Source of the DNA: Lonicera japonica | Lineage: Eukaryota > Streptophyta > Magnoliopsida > Dipsacales > Caprifoliaceae | Direction: 5' to 3' | DNA: 64,000 nt | NCBI GenBank assembly: GCA_021464415.1 | Contig: CM038469.1 | Span: 15,416,501-15,480,500, forward strand | In this document: positions 1 to 10,416 of the stretch, piece by piece | Layout: every line of letters starts with the position of its first letter | How positions within the stretch are numbered: the first letter of the stretch is position 1 | The notes under the pieces: model-generated | Databases searched by the model: none | Seen by the model: only the letters and a program-made list of their open reading frames with translations | What the model was told of the DNA's origin: nothing | Translations under genes and position numbers: made by a program

Positions 1-1919
1 TATATATATATATAGGCTTTTAATATTTTAATCTCTTTAATCTAGTTCAAGTGTGTATTAAAATTATTTCTTGTCTAGCCCATGTGCATATATAATTCTT
101 TTTTGTCTAACCAATTGCATATATAATTTTTTTCATCATAAAAGATTAACTATAGTCTACAGAGTATAGATGTATAAAGTAACAAATAGGCTAAATTTAT
201 AATTAAACTCCAGCCCAAAAGATTTACCCTTGGCACCAATTATTTCATCCTTATAAGTTCGCCATTTTATTTTATACAATGTATGGTATCTAAATAAAAT
301 GTGTTTGTTTCTCTTTTTTGCAATAAAGTTTATTTTAAAAGCAAATTTATTGATAAATTTTAAAACATATTATATTATAATATTTAAAGTGCATAATTTT
401 TAAAAACTTACTGATGACAATAGTTTAGAGGCTTCCCGAAAATTGTAAGTTTTTATGCATTCAAGCTTTTTCCTCCCCTTTGCAATTAAAAAGTTTGAAA
501 GAAGTGTCTTATTAATTAAAATTTGCACGTATTGTAAAAAGAGTACAATTATATTATATTATGTACACGGGTTTTTATCCTAATAAACTTCTGGTTCCGC
601 AATTGGGAGCAAGCCCAAAGCAGTAGAATAATAGAATTTATTTTTTTATTGGTATTTTTTTTAAGGCGTGTTCCCACATCACATTAAATATATAATTAAT
701 CCACACCGACATATTTTTGCTGGTCACAACAGCTTTTTATTTGCCAAGATATAAACACAAGATGTTCCAAACCATTGGAGATTTCAACTTGGAATTTCTC
801 CAAACTATTCGAGATTTGAACTTAGAATGTTTTCGAACTATTTAGTACCCCATCAAATACCCATTAGTGGACAAGTTACTGACCAAAAATAGCAAATTAC
901 ATATGAAGCCCACTAAATAGGTTGGGCTATCAGTGGGCCTAGTTTCATCGAGTTGAAGTAGTAGACCCAATCATCTACAAAACTTTATATTCCTCCGCCC
1001 ATTGTGATGGTTGTTGGGCTAAAAAATTTCAATACTGATCATCATAAATAAAAATAAGGATGAAGAAGAAAAGAGAAAGACTATAACAATAAAATTAACA
1101 TAACAAGATTGCATGATTGTGCTGAATAATTTTTTATTATTATTATAGTTATGTGTTAGTTTTGAAGCACCAAATGTCAAAGCTAGTTTTTGCATTCTAG
1201 TACCAAAGGGCCCTCACCTAAATTTGGAAGTCACAATCCTTATATTTAAATTATCTCAAGTACAAGACTCGCCAACTAACAGTTGTTGCAGCATTTTCCA
1301 CTCCACATGGTGAAATAATTTAAATTCTTCCAACAATAAAGAAAACAATAGTACCAAAGGTCTTATCAATGTATTGCCGAGATATTATCTATGTTGGCCG
1401 GCCCACATCTTATCAAAAATAAAAACTAAATTTTTTGAGATGTTTAGAAAAAGAGAATAGTAATAGTTTGGTGAGATGTTTTACGCCTCTTCTTTCATTT
1501 TCACAAAAAAAAAAACTCTCATTCACCATTTCAAATATCTTTTTCCGTGGAAAACTAAAAAATTAATAATGTATGTTATCAAATCACTCACTTATTTTTT
1601 CAATTTATATATAAAAGTAATTTTAAATTTTTAATATTTTTTTTAATTTATAATCAAGCGTACCCTAATTAATTATTATAAACATTCTTGTTAGATGTGA
1701 GAGACAAGAATGGGTGGGTCATTGGTTAATAATTGTGTTTCTGCATGCCTTTGGCGTGTACATTTTGTGGTCGCTTGGGCAAATATACTTTTTGAATGAG
1801 AAAAAAATATCCAGTATATCTAATGGTTACTATTGTAGAATATTAAATTCAATGGTGAAATGTAATTTAAGTTGTCCCCTCTGCATGCATCATCATTCAT
1901 AAGTTTTAAATTAACCCTA

Positions 1920-1925
<6 letters not shown>

Positions 1926-1953
<28 letters not shown>
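1926..1953. repeat. (TA)n microsatellite
   Basis: An uninterrupted alternating TA run of about 28 bp in otherwise AT-rich DNA. Confidence 0.95.
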
Positions 1954-1956
<3 letters not shown>

Positions 1957-2637
1957 CAGATGCGTTGAATATTTTCTTTTGTTTAAATGCAAAACAAAAA
2001 TGTAAAGAAACATTCTCAGCTCTTTAAATAAATCAAATCGAATCACCCCATTTATTACACATTTACATACACTCGCCACTGTTTGGAGTAAAAAACAGGT
2101 TGATATATATATACACACACTAGGTCACATGCACACGTGATGCGTGTTTTATTCAGATATATTTAGTTCAAACTAAACTATAAAGTAAAGATGTTAAGTG
2201 TTTTAGTGGTTAAACAACATATATATCACCTTGTCAAAGATCTAATGTTCGATTGAACCCACTTGCAATTATAATTTTTACTGAAAAAAGATAATGTAAA
2301 GGTAAAGTAGGCAATTCAAAAAGTTAACATAGTTTTATGGTGATTGAATCAGTCTTAACTTTATATAATAATATAAATATATAAAAATAGGAACTCTTTT
2401 TTTTTTCTTTCTAATTTACATTGTAATACTCTTAATTATAGGTTTCCATAATATCTTGCATGTAGATATTGATAATTACATGCATGCAGGTCAATGAAAT
2501 ATATATATATCTCTTAATTTTTCCAGGTCTCATGAAATCCTCGTGCCCAACACGTCCTCATGTCGGCATTTCCTGATCCATCCCACTTCAGCCATGTGTC
2601 TTGCTTGTGGGAGAGAGATGCTTATGTATATATTGAA

Positions 2638-2640
<3 letters not shown>

Positions 2641-2667
<27 letters not shown>
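2641..2667. repeat. (TA)n microsatellite at retroelement edge
   Basis: An alternating TA tract that ends exactly where the terminal TG of the left LTR begins. Its last five bases, ATATA (2663-2667), equal the five bases after the right LTR (13924-13928). They can be read as the 5-bp target duplication, but the match is weak evidence because the tract is low complexity. Confidence 0.9.
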
Positions 2668-2668
<1 letters not shown>

Positions 2669-3136
2669 GTAACATAACTTGACATGTATTAACTTAGGCA
2701 TGTCTGTGTAATCTATGTAGTTTATTTGAAGCTGTGGAGACTTTGCTACTTATTTCTATTTTGTTGGCTTGTGTAAATTATCTACGTATATATATATTTT
2801 GTGGATCTGAATTGTTCTTTTATCCTTTTTCTTATTGTTGAAGTATAGCGGGAATAGAGGAATAAGTTTAATTTTAAGTGATATCCTGTTGTGGACGAGT
2901 GACTTACATTTTAGTTAACCGGTGCGCAACAATACAGACTAATTTGTAATGCACGAGTTAACAGGAGGGTAAACTATAGTTCTAGCATGTTCCCTTTTAG
3001 TGGTGTTGTTTGTGCCTTATCACTACATATTTTCTTAGCTCATTAGAATCTTTTGATTTAAGCTCACTTCCGCCGTCGCATACGGCTCCGTGACCAACCG
3101 TGTTCCGGAGGTTCTTCCTCTCAACGGAACTCGAGG
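2668..3136 (+). repeat. Inverted copy of the LTR terminal segment
   Basis: This stretch is the reverse complement of about 11672-12147, the 3'-terminal segment of the 5' LTR. Landmarks are the CTCGAGG/CCTCGAG end, the shared ACCGGTGCGCAAC-like stretch and the TGTAACATAAC end. In the 5' LTR the same segment starts TGTGACGCC and ends GTTACA. Both orientations therefore show TG/CA termini, which may be how the inversion kept an LTR-like outer edge. Confidence 0.8.
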
Positions 3137-3485
3137 TGGTCACGCCCTGCGAGCGAGGAGTACTCCCTTGGGAGGAGGAATTGTAGCTCAAATGAGGCAT
3201 CCTACAACGGAAGATGGGGAGATCCTTGGAGACCCATATAAGTAAGAGTTAGTCCCTAATTAAGTACGAGGTCTTTTGGGGGGCTAATTGGCTTCGGATC
3301 CCATCAAAACTCTGAAGTTAAGCGAGTAGGCGGCCAGAGAAATCCTAGGATGGGTGACTCCCTGGGAAGCTGGTCGTGAGCTCCCAGAAACAAAGCGATG
3401 AGGGTAGATGTTTCTGGGGCTAAGGTCTAGCTGGACGCTACCCAAAGCGAACAATATCGTACTGAGGTGGGACCGGGTCGTTACA
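3137..3485 (+). mobile_element. Cassandra-like TRIM LTR carrying a 5S rRNA domain
   Basis: A block of about 350 bp, absent from the partner LTR, that starts near TGGTCACGCC and ends GGTCGTTACA. It contains a clear 5S-rRNA-derived stretch at 3295-3378. It is followed directly by ATTTGGTAACATAGC, which matches the initiator tRNA-Met primer site (TGGTATCAGAGC) at 10 of 12 positions. LTRs of 240-350 bp with an internal 5S sequence, followed by this primer site, are the published hallmark of Cassandra TRIM retrotransposons. No second Cassandra LTR is visible, so this is a solo or recombined copy. The exact 5' edge is uncertain because the neighbouring inverted segment shares the bases GTCAC. Confidence 0.7.
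3295..3378 (+). other. 5S rRNA-derived sequence with internal control region
   Basis: The stretch runs from CGGATCCCATCA through AGTTAAGCG and CTAGGATGGGTGAC to CCTGGGAAG and TCGTG. These match the plant 5S rRNA middle and 3' parts, including the A-box and C-box positions of the RNA polymerase III promoter. Several positions differ (AGCGAGTAGGC where 5S has a GTGCTTGGG-type stretch). The 5' third of 5S is not recognisable. It is therefore a domain inside a retroelement LTR and not a rDNA unit; no tandem 5S array or T-run terminator follows. Confidence 0.85.
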
Positions 3486-4046
3486 ATTTGGTAACATAGC
3501 CTTCCCGTGGTGAAAGGCTCTCATACTAAACAGTATCAGAGGAGATTAAGATTTGTCGACCTTTCCCTTATCAGCTCTTCCCGTCCCATCCTTAGAAGTA
3601 CTTGCGTAGGAAAAACTATGAGTTAAAAGGGCCCAGTAGGAACTATAGGATTTTGTAAGAAAAACATGTATATAGAGTAATCCTTTATAAAAAGAGTTTG
3701 TGAGAAATCTGTGTTCATAGGTCATGAATATATGTATATAATGTGATATGCTAGTAAATGAAATCAGAGTATACATATATATATAATGTCAAGACACCGC
3801 GACCAGATCTATTATCACATCTGTCAAGTATATGTATACGCCGCATCTAGGATTTTCATATCGTGTGCACACGGATCGTGATCTAACTCGGGTTCTTCTG
3901 TCCCCAAGGCAGGGACCCCCTACCGGGTCCACCTAGATGGAAAATGCCCCCAAGGCAATAATATAAACTCACATAGCCACCAAGGCTATACGCTACAAGT
4001 AATAACCATCTACCTGGTACGAGCGGTGTTGACTACTCAGTATAGG

Positions 4047-5579
4047 TGATGTGCCAAGAAATTGGTACAATTTAGGGCATTAATATATATCTTGAAGAGC
4101 ATATATTACTACGTTTGTTGTGTTTTTGGAGCTTTTCAGGTATTTGGAATTAAATCGAGAAGTTTGCAATTAAAGGAATAAACGGCTGCGCGCAAGGCCC
4201 GAGTTCAATAAATTTTTGGCATTAATCTATACGTAATTTGAAGAAAACTCCAGAGACAAAAGTTCTATATTTTTGAGTTAGCTACGCGTGGGAGAAAACC
4301 TTGCGTCAATCGGAGTTCGGAGCAGGAAGTTACAGCCAAATTAAGATCAGTGCGTCAAATAAATTAATTCCAGCGGGCCAATTAAATTCAAGCCCACTTG
4401 TAGCCAAGTTAATTAAAATACCAGGCCCATCCAGCCCACGAGCCCAGCCTACTTCCAGCAAATACTAGCCCCAAATCCAAGCCCACCATGTTCAATTAAA
4501 GCCCTAATACTAGCCAAGTGCAATTATAAAAAGAACAGCAGCGGCAGCATTCAAAGGGAAGGAAAAGCCACAATTTAATTTATTTTTCTCTTCTTCCTAT
4601 GCACAATTTTCGATAAAAGAGGAGTGGCAGCAGTTGAGGGCAAAAAGTCGATTTTTTTTCTTCTCTATTTTCTCTTCTTCTTACGCGTTTATCGAGAGAA
4701 AGCTACAAATAAATTTTTTTTTCTTTCTTCTTTGCTCTTCTGCCGAGTACTCTTATTGGTTTCAAGATATTTGTTTTAAATATTTGGATGATTTGCGGAC
4801 GATTATAATAGCAGTTTAGAATTATTATTTTTCTTCGTCAATTTGTTTGCGCGTACCAAGTAAGTATTTAATTTATTTAATTATGCATTATTTAATTATG
4901 TATTGTGTTTCAACTATGAGCATGCTAGGCTATGATATTTTCTAGGGTTGAGGATGAGTATATTTGATTGATTCCCTTGCACGTATTCATGCCAATTGAC
5001 TCTACCAATTTAGTGCTTTAATGTTAAAAATAATTTTTCCTATTGAATGCCTATTTTAATTGATAAAAAAAATAAAATTGGATTCTCACTATTTTTTGTT
5101 GGATTCACCTTATGATTTGTTGAGAGCGGATATAGGGTGTGTTTTGATGGATATAGCGAGTGTTTTGATTTTATACATTTGTTTGGCTGTGGAAAAATTA
5201 ACACTTGGATAATTTAATTTAATTGGGCTTAATTTAATTTATTTTCCGCATCTAATAGAGTCGAGAGACCAAATTAGTGCGAGACAGAGAGTAGAGTTTG
5301 CTGGGCATGAATACTAGGAACATGATATCAAATATATGACTCCGCGACCCTAGTATTTTATTAATTGATTATTTCATTAGTATTTTTATTATTTTATTCG
5401 TATTCTTAGTTGATAAATCATCCCAATCACTTTTTTAAGCTAGATTAGGAATTAATTAGAATTAGTGAGAGATATACGTACGTTCCATCCATTAAGTCCC
5501 TAGGGTTTGACCTCGCTCTTGCCTAAGCTATACCAATATTTGATTCGTGCACTTGTGAGTAATTAAAACATCCACAACA
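4047..5579. mobile_element. Nested solo LTR (1,533 bp) with 5-bp TSD
   Basis: The insertion begins TGATGTGCCAAG and ends CATCCACAACA. It is flanked by ATAGG on both sides (4042-4046 and 5580-5584). The partner LTR shows a single ATAGG at the same site (near 12714-12718), so the empty site is present in the window and the insertion is certain. It has TG...CA ends and no internal coding, so it is a solo LTR left by recombination between two LTRs. The family is not identified; its CGTCAATCGGAGT-type segment resembles one inside the solo LTR at 40500-43188. Confidence 0.93.
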
Positions 5580-6227
5580 ATAGGAAAAACTGATAATGTC
5601 CCAATAGTAAGTATGAGGTCATATACATCATGTAAAAACATATTATAGAACATTCCCAGAATATCATGTAAGATAAAGTGCGTATCAACAATTTATTTTA
5701 CCATACGGACTAATAAGTACCTGCGCGCTAAAGGCCAAGAACAAGGGTTTATCGTAAATCAATGAAATGAAAGGAATACATGGGGAAATATGATATACTA
5801 CGATTTATAAGTAATAATCGACCATTTCCATCATAATTTATAGACCCAAAGTTCATATATATGCAGCAATAGATATATATATATAGAAAATCCCCAAATT
5901 TGTATAAAAATGGTGATTGGGTGCTTAAACTCTTAAAATAGGTTTTAATACTAATGTTCCTACCTCGATAGCGTTAAACCTTCGTAACTTGAGCCGCGGA
6001 TCAAGCTCCAACCAACTGAAGCGCAAGATACTCTACTTGAGTTTTGAGCCCTAGCTTGGTGGAAGTGGAACAAAGAACGAAAATAAGTGGTGATGATGTG
6101 TTTGATTCTTGTTTTAGGTTGAAGGATGAGGTAGAGTCACTCTCATGAACCCTTCTCCATGATCTCTCACTTCTCTCTACTCTCTCCCCTTGCCCTAATC
6201 AAAATGGAGGAGAATGAAGGGTGTGGT

Positions 6228-6236
6228 TTATATAAA
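6228..6236 (-). promoter_or_regulatory. LTR TATA box (3' LTR)
   Basis: A TTTATATAAA-type motif read on the element strand, about 555 bp inside the LTR. The same motif is kept in the 5' LTR at 13359-13367. It is the best candidate for the retroelement core promoter; no transcript evidence is available. Confidence 0.55.
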
Positions 6237-6790
6237 AATCGGGTCTAAGCTTGAAAAACACGATTTTGGCCACTTACAGGGCAAAGTAGTCGACTGGATT
6301 ACTATTCATTGAGTCGACTCCGTCATGTAGTCGACTCCCCAACTCCATGTAGTCGACAACATGGTTCTGGAGGTTGGTTCATCCTCAGAATTGTTTGTTT
6401 GTGCCTCAAGCTGATCTTGTACACCTATTTTGATCAACGAGATGTGGGAATTAGGTTCCGGGCCAAGCACAAAAGTTCTTGGAAATTGAAATACCTTTCC
6501 AATGGCATAAACAGGGTTCAATTCCGATATAAAACAATAAATTTATGATGTTTCGAATGACTAAAGGTCATTTCGTCGGGTAAGTTTCAAATGTGTATAA
6601 TTCTCTCGAATTTCAATAAGAACACTTAACATGGATCCTTCTACCCTAATATATGAATGTAATGACACCTATAAAAGAGTGTGGAGAACATTCCCTACAT
6701 TCGGATAATGTCCGAGCACACTCCCGCGTCCAGAACGGAGAAGTTGCAAAACAAAAGATAATACGATGTATTTACCTTACGGGTGTTACA

Positions 6791-6805
6791 ACCTCCCCTC
6801 CTTAA
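6791..6805 (-). other. Polypurine tract
   Basis: On the element strand the bases read CTTAAGGAGGGGAGGT immediately before the TGTAACACCC start of the 3' LTR. This is the expected position and composition of the plus-strand primer of reverse transcription. Confidence 0.85.
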
Positions 6806-6883
6806 GAAAATTTCGTCCTTAAAATTAAAATAGAGGGAGTGGAAATTACCTTATTGCAACAAGTGTGGGTACTTGGCTTGAAT

Positions 6884-7132
6884 TTATGATTCTAGCTCCC
6901 ACGTAGCTTCTTCCATCCCATGATGATGCCAAATTACTTTGATGAGTGGGATAACCCTGTTACGAAGAACTTGTTCCTTTCGGTCCACTACTGCTACTGG
7001 ATGGGTCTCATATGACACATCTTCATTAACCTCAAGTTCTTCGACTGGAGTTATGTGCGAGGGATCAGGAATATACCTCCAAAGCATGGACACATGAAAT
7101 ACATCATGGGTTCGTTGTAACTGTGATGGCAA
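6884..7132 (-). pseudogene. Integrase C-terminus with chromodomain-like tail (fragment)
   Basis: An 82-residue fragment whose first part contains the HDVFHVSMLWRY motif, as in gypsy integrase C-termini (DVFHVSxLRK). Its last part, about residues 60-81 (IPLIKVIWHHHGMEEATWE), resembles the chromodomain-like tail of Tekay/Del elements, where it guides integration to heterochromatin. A TGA at 7190-7192 separates it from the integrase core in the same frame. It lies directly upstream of the polypurine tract, as expected for the 3' end of pol. Confidence 0.75.
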
Positions 7133-7189
7133 AGCTAGACGATATGAAACTGAACCAACACGCTGAACGATTTCAAACTGTCCTATATA

Positions 7190-8061
7190 TCATGGGGGTA
7201 ACTTTCCTTTGTTACCAAAATGGATAATGCCATGTCGGGCCTTGACCTTAAGAAACACATAGTCACCCACTTCAAATTCAAGAGGTCGCCTTCTCTTGTC
7301 GGCATAACTTTTTTGTCGGCTTTGAGCAGTTAGTAACCTTTGCTTGATAAGTTTGATCTTCTCTGTAGTGTCTTGCATCAACTGCGGTCCTAAAATTGCT
7401 GCTTCACCTGCCTCAATCCAGCAAACGGGAGATTTGCATGGTCTTCCATATAATGCTTCGAATGGAGTCATCCCGATACTGGCTTGGAAACTATTATTAT
7501 AAGCGAACTCGGCGAGTGGTAGGTACTCATCCCAATTTCCACGAAAATCAAGTATGCAGGCCCATAGCATATCCTCAGGGATTTGGATTGTCCACTCAGA
7601 TTGCCCGTCAGTCTGCGGATGAAAAGCTGTACTAAAATCTAATCGCGTGCCCAATAAGCGCTGAAGTGCTTCCCAAAAATGTGAAGTAAATCTAGAATCA
7701 CGGTCGGATACTATTGAAACTGGGATGCCATGGAGTCGAACGATCTCATTAATATAGAGTTTTGCCAGTTTCTCCAAAGGGTTGGTCTCCCGAATTGGTA
7801 GAAAATGAGCCGACTTGGTAAGTCGATCCACAATAATCCAAACTGCGTTATGCTTTTCGCTGCGTACTCGGTAAACCCATCAGAAAGTCCATTATGACAT
7901 TCTCCACATTTCCACTCTGGGATAGGAAGGGGTTGAAGTTGACCTGCAGGCTTTTGGTGTTCGACCTTTATTCTTTGACAAGTCAAGCAACGAGAAATAA
8001 ATTGAGCTACATCTCGTTTCATACCTTGCCACCAATAAGTACGTTTTAAATCTCGGTACAT
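7190..8061 (-). pseudogene. Integrase core of Tekay-like element (frameshifted)
   Basis: Two overlapping fragments in different frames. The first (8061-7711) has the zinc-binding region ending in CLTCQRIK. The second (7831-7190, 213 residues) holds the catalytic core: SDRDSRF with the second Asp near residue 43, and the catalytic Glu in DGQSEW near residue 79. It continues with YNNSFQASIGMTPFEALYGR and the GDYVFLKV segment. The first catalytic Asp (an MDF motif) is readable only in a third frame near 7885, so at least one indel breaks the enzyme. The usual Arg after the catalytic Glu is Trp here, consistent with CpG decay. It would insert the cDNA into chromatin if intact. Confidence 0.85.
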
Positions 8062-8330
8062 CTTAGTGGCCCCTAGATGAATAAAAAACCTTAAATTATG
8101 AGCCTTCGGCCATAATGGCTTCTTTAAGTTCGTTGTTAAGCATTTGCATAACTAGTTTCTTTTTGTATCTCAATCCACCATCAGTACCTAATGTAAAACC
8201 TTCCATTGCGATTCCTGATTGAAGTTGATCTCGACACTTTGCTAATTCCTCGTCATACCATTGACTCTCAATTACTTGACTCTACATCAATGGTCTGGCC
8301 ACGAGATTTGAAAGGAAAGCCATGTCTTCA

Positions 8331-9065
8331 TTACGACGCATGACTAAGTTGTATCGCTGAAGCTCTTCTATAAGTTTCCACTCTCGACACCTCAGAGCTG
8401 ACATCGAACCTTGTGATTTCTAGCTTAAGAGCATCGGCAACCACGTTCGCCTTACCAATATGATATTGAAGAATGAAATCATAATCCTCAAAATACTCTA
8501 TCCAACGACGTTGTCTCAAATTCAAATCTCATTGCGTGAAGATGTACCTGAGACTTTTGTGGTCCGAAAATACCTCGAATTTCTCTCCATAAAGGTAATG
8601 ACGCCAAATCTTTAACGCAAAAACCACTATGGCTAGCTCTAAGTCGTGTGTAAGATAATTCTTCTCATGAGTTTTTAGCTGACGTGATGCATATGCTATA
8701 ACATGCTCTAACTGCATTAAGACGCAACCAAGTCCTAAGCGAGACGCATCGCAATATATCACATACCCTAAGCCCCTTTCTAGAAGGGCTAGGAAAGGAG
8801 CAGTAGTTAAACGATACTTCAACTCATTAAAAGCTTCTTCACAGCGACCATCCCAAATGAATGGCACACCTTTTTGGGTAAGGTGAGTAAGAGGAGACGT
8901 TATACGGGAGAAGTCTTGAACAAACCTCCTGTAATAACCAACTAGACCGAGAAAACTTCGAATCTCTGTCACACTAGTAGGGCGGCGCCAACTCGACACG
9001 GCGTCCACCTTAGCTGGTTTTACAAAAATACCACCTCGCGAAACAACATGTCCAAGGAATTTCAC
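8331..9065 (-). pseudogene. RNase H domain of Tekay-like element (stop-interrupted)
   Basis: The fragment 9065-8529 starts with KFLGHVVS, the connection just after RT, and holds [13 protein letters not shown] and then RNase H. The catalytic residues appear in place: Asp106 in YCDAS, Glu143 in HDLELA and Asp168 in FSDHKSL. In-frame stops lie at 9069-9071 (TAA, between RT and this fragment) and 8529-8531 (TGA, before NLRQRRW). The following fragment, 8525-8331, ends the connection with IGKANVVADAL before the frame is lost. In a live element it degrades the RNA strand after first-strand synthesis. Confidence 0.88.
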
Positions 9066-9068
9066 CTC

Positions 9069-9677
9069 TTATCTCCAAAAGTCACACTTGGAAAATTTAG
9101 TGTATAGTTGATGATCTCTTAGCAACTGCAGGGCTATATGAAGGTGTTTCCTATGCTCTGCCTCCGAAGAAGAGTAAATCAATATATCATCAACAAACAC
9201 TATAACGAATCTATCTAAGAATGTGTAAAAGATACGATGCATCAAATCCATAAAAGCTGCTGGTGCATTCGTTAATCCAAACGGCATAACTAAAAATTCG
9301 TAATGACCATAGCGCGTCTGGAAAGCTGTCTTGGGAATATCTTCCTCCCTGACCCTTAACTGATGGTATCCCGATCTTAAGTCAATCTTAGAGAAGAAAT
9401 GAGCTCCTTGTAATTGATCAAATAAATCATCGATACGTGGAAAAGGGTATTTGTTCTTGATTGTCACGCGATTCAATTGGCGATAATCCACGCACAGGCG
9501 TAATGATCCATCAGTCTTCTTGGCAAACAACACAGGTGCTCCCCATGGTGACGAACTAGGGCGAATAAAACCTTTGGCCAAAAGATCCTCCAACTGGGTT
9601 TTAAGCTCTTTAAGTTCTGCAGGAGCCAACCGGTAAGGAGTAATAAAAATAAGGAGCAGTTCCAGGAGCAAGATCAA
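9069..9677 (-). pseudogene. Reverse transcriptase of Tekay-like element (broken)
   Basis: A 202-residue fragment with nearly all gypsy RT blocks: [15 protein letters not shown] (35-49), [10 protein letters not shown] (63-72), [13 protein letters not shown] (95-107), [12 protein letters not shown] (131-142) and the catalytic FVDDILIYS (161-169), with both Asp intact. The N-terminal linker is displaced: the AP-to-RT junction is read in another frame at 9792-9610. Indels near 9690 and 9645 are therefore likely. A TAA at 9069-9071 ends the frame before RNase H. It is clearly Ty3/gypsy, and non-functional as it stands. Confidence 0.92.
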
Positions 9678-10380
9678 TAGAAAACTCGATTTTCGCGTTG
9701 TGGCAGTAACCCGGGTAAATCTTCAGGACAAACATCCAAAAATTTCTTAACGATAGGCACGTCTTGTGGGGTAAGAAGTGGAACTGCATCACTCACAATA
9801 TTACAAAGCCAACCGATGTAATCCCGCTGTTCCTTCTTAGTAACGTACGATATGGGGTATAAATTATATCTCTCACCAAAGAAGACAATGGTTTCTCCCC
9901 AATGTTGGGTAATAGTGACTCTCTTGGCATGACAATCGATTATAGCATAATATTTGGTCAGCCAATCCATTCCCAGAATGAGATCATACTGTTCCATATC
10001 CATGACTATGAAATCATCTTTTATGTGACAATCCCGGTATAAAGTAATAATTGCAATGCAATATCGACTTAAGTTTGTCGTACTACCCATAGGAGAACTA
10101 ATGCTAACAGGAGAATGAGCTTCTTAGTTTTCAACTTTAAACTTGATACACAGTTGGATGAAATGAATGAGTGTGAGGCACCAGTGTCAAATAAAGCTCT
10201 AATTCCAGTCGAGAAAAGAATGAGGGTACCTTCCATGACGGTGTGGTCCTCCTGGTCTCCTAGCTGGGTTGAGTGAGAAGAATCGGCCTCCGGAGCTCCC
10301 TTGCGTTTGCGATGGAACAGGGCGATAGTTGGATTGAACTTGATTCTGAATCGAGCAATTAGACTGCTGGTAGCCTCCAC
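9674..10380 (-). pseudogene. Aspartic protease of Tekay-like element (frameshifted)
   Basis: The fragment 10380-10069 carries the active-site motif LFDTGASHSFIS (DTG near residues 65-67). The fragment 10090-9674, in another frame, carries the second protease motif YDLILGMDWL and then the linker toward RT. The protein is split by an indel near 10090. The protease would process the Gag-Pol polyprotein. It overlaps the arginine/glycine-rich gag tail upstream in a different frame, which again indicates frameshifting by decay. Confidence 0.85.
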
Positions 10381-10416
10381 TAGCTGACTGACTCTGGCCT
10401 TGCGAAGAGCCTTGGA

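Larger units (their letters stand above)
1..2667. other. AT-rich intergenic DNA with TA microsatellites
   Basis: I see no coding similarity in this stretch. The short ORFs in it are low-complexity and unsupported. It holds several (TA)n tracts, at the window start, at 1926-1953 and at 2641-2667. The last tract abuts the retroelement that begins at 2668. No TIR pair, tRNA or host exon could be recognised. Confidence 0.7.
2668..6790 (-). repeat. 3' LTR of the Tekay-like element, rearranged
   Basis: The stretch 3486-6790, once the nested solo LTR 4047-5579 and its 5-bp duplicate are removed, aligns over about 1.77 kb with 12153-13923 of the 5' LTR. It ends in GTTACA at 6790, which reads TGTAACACCC on the element strand. 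The outer 469 bp (2668-3136) is inverted relative to the 5' LTR, and a block of about 350 bp carrying a 5S-like sequence separates the two parts. The LTR therefore no longer matches its partner end to end. Confidence 0.82.

Noticed and set aside
3295..3378. A genuine 5S rRNA gene
   Set aside because: The 5' third is missing, the A-box region is altered, no tandem unit or T-run terminator follows, and it lies within an LTR-like block.
6309..6548. Plus-strand ORF in the Tekay-like LTR
   Set aside because: It lies in the LTR, overlaps an equally long antisense ORF and has no domain.
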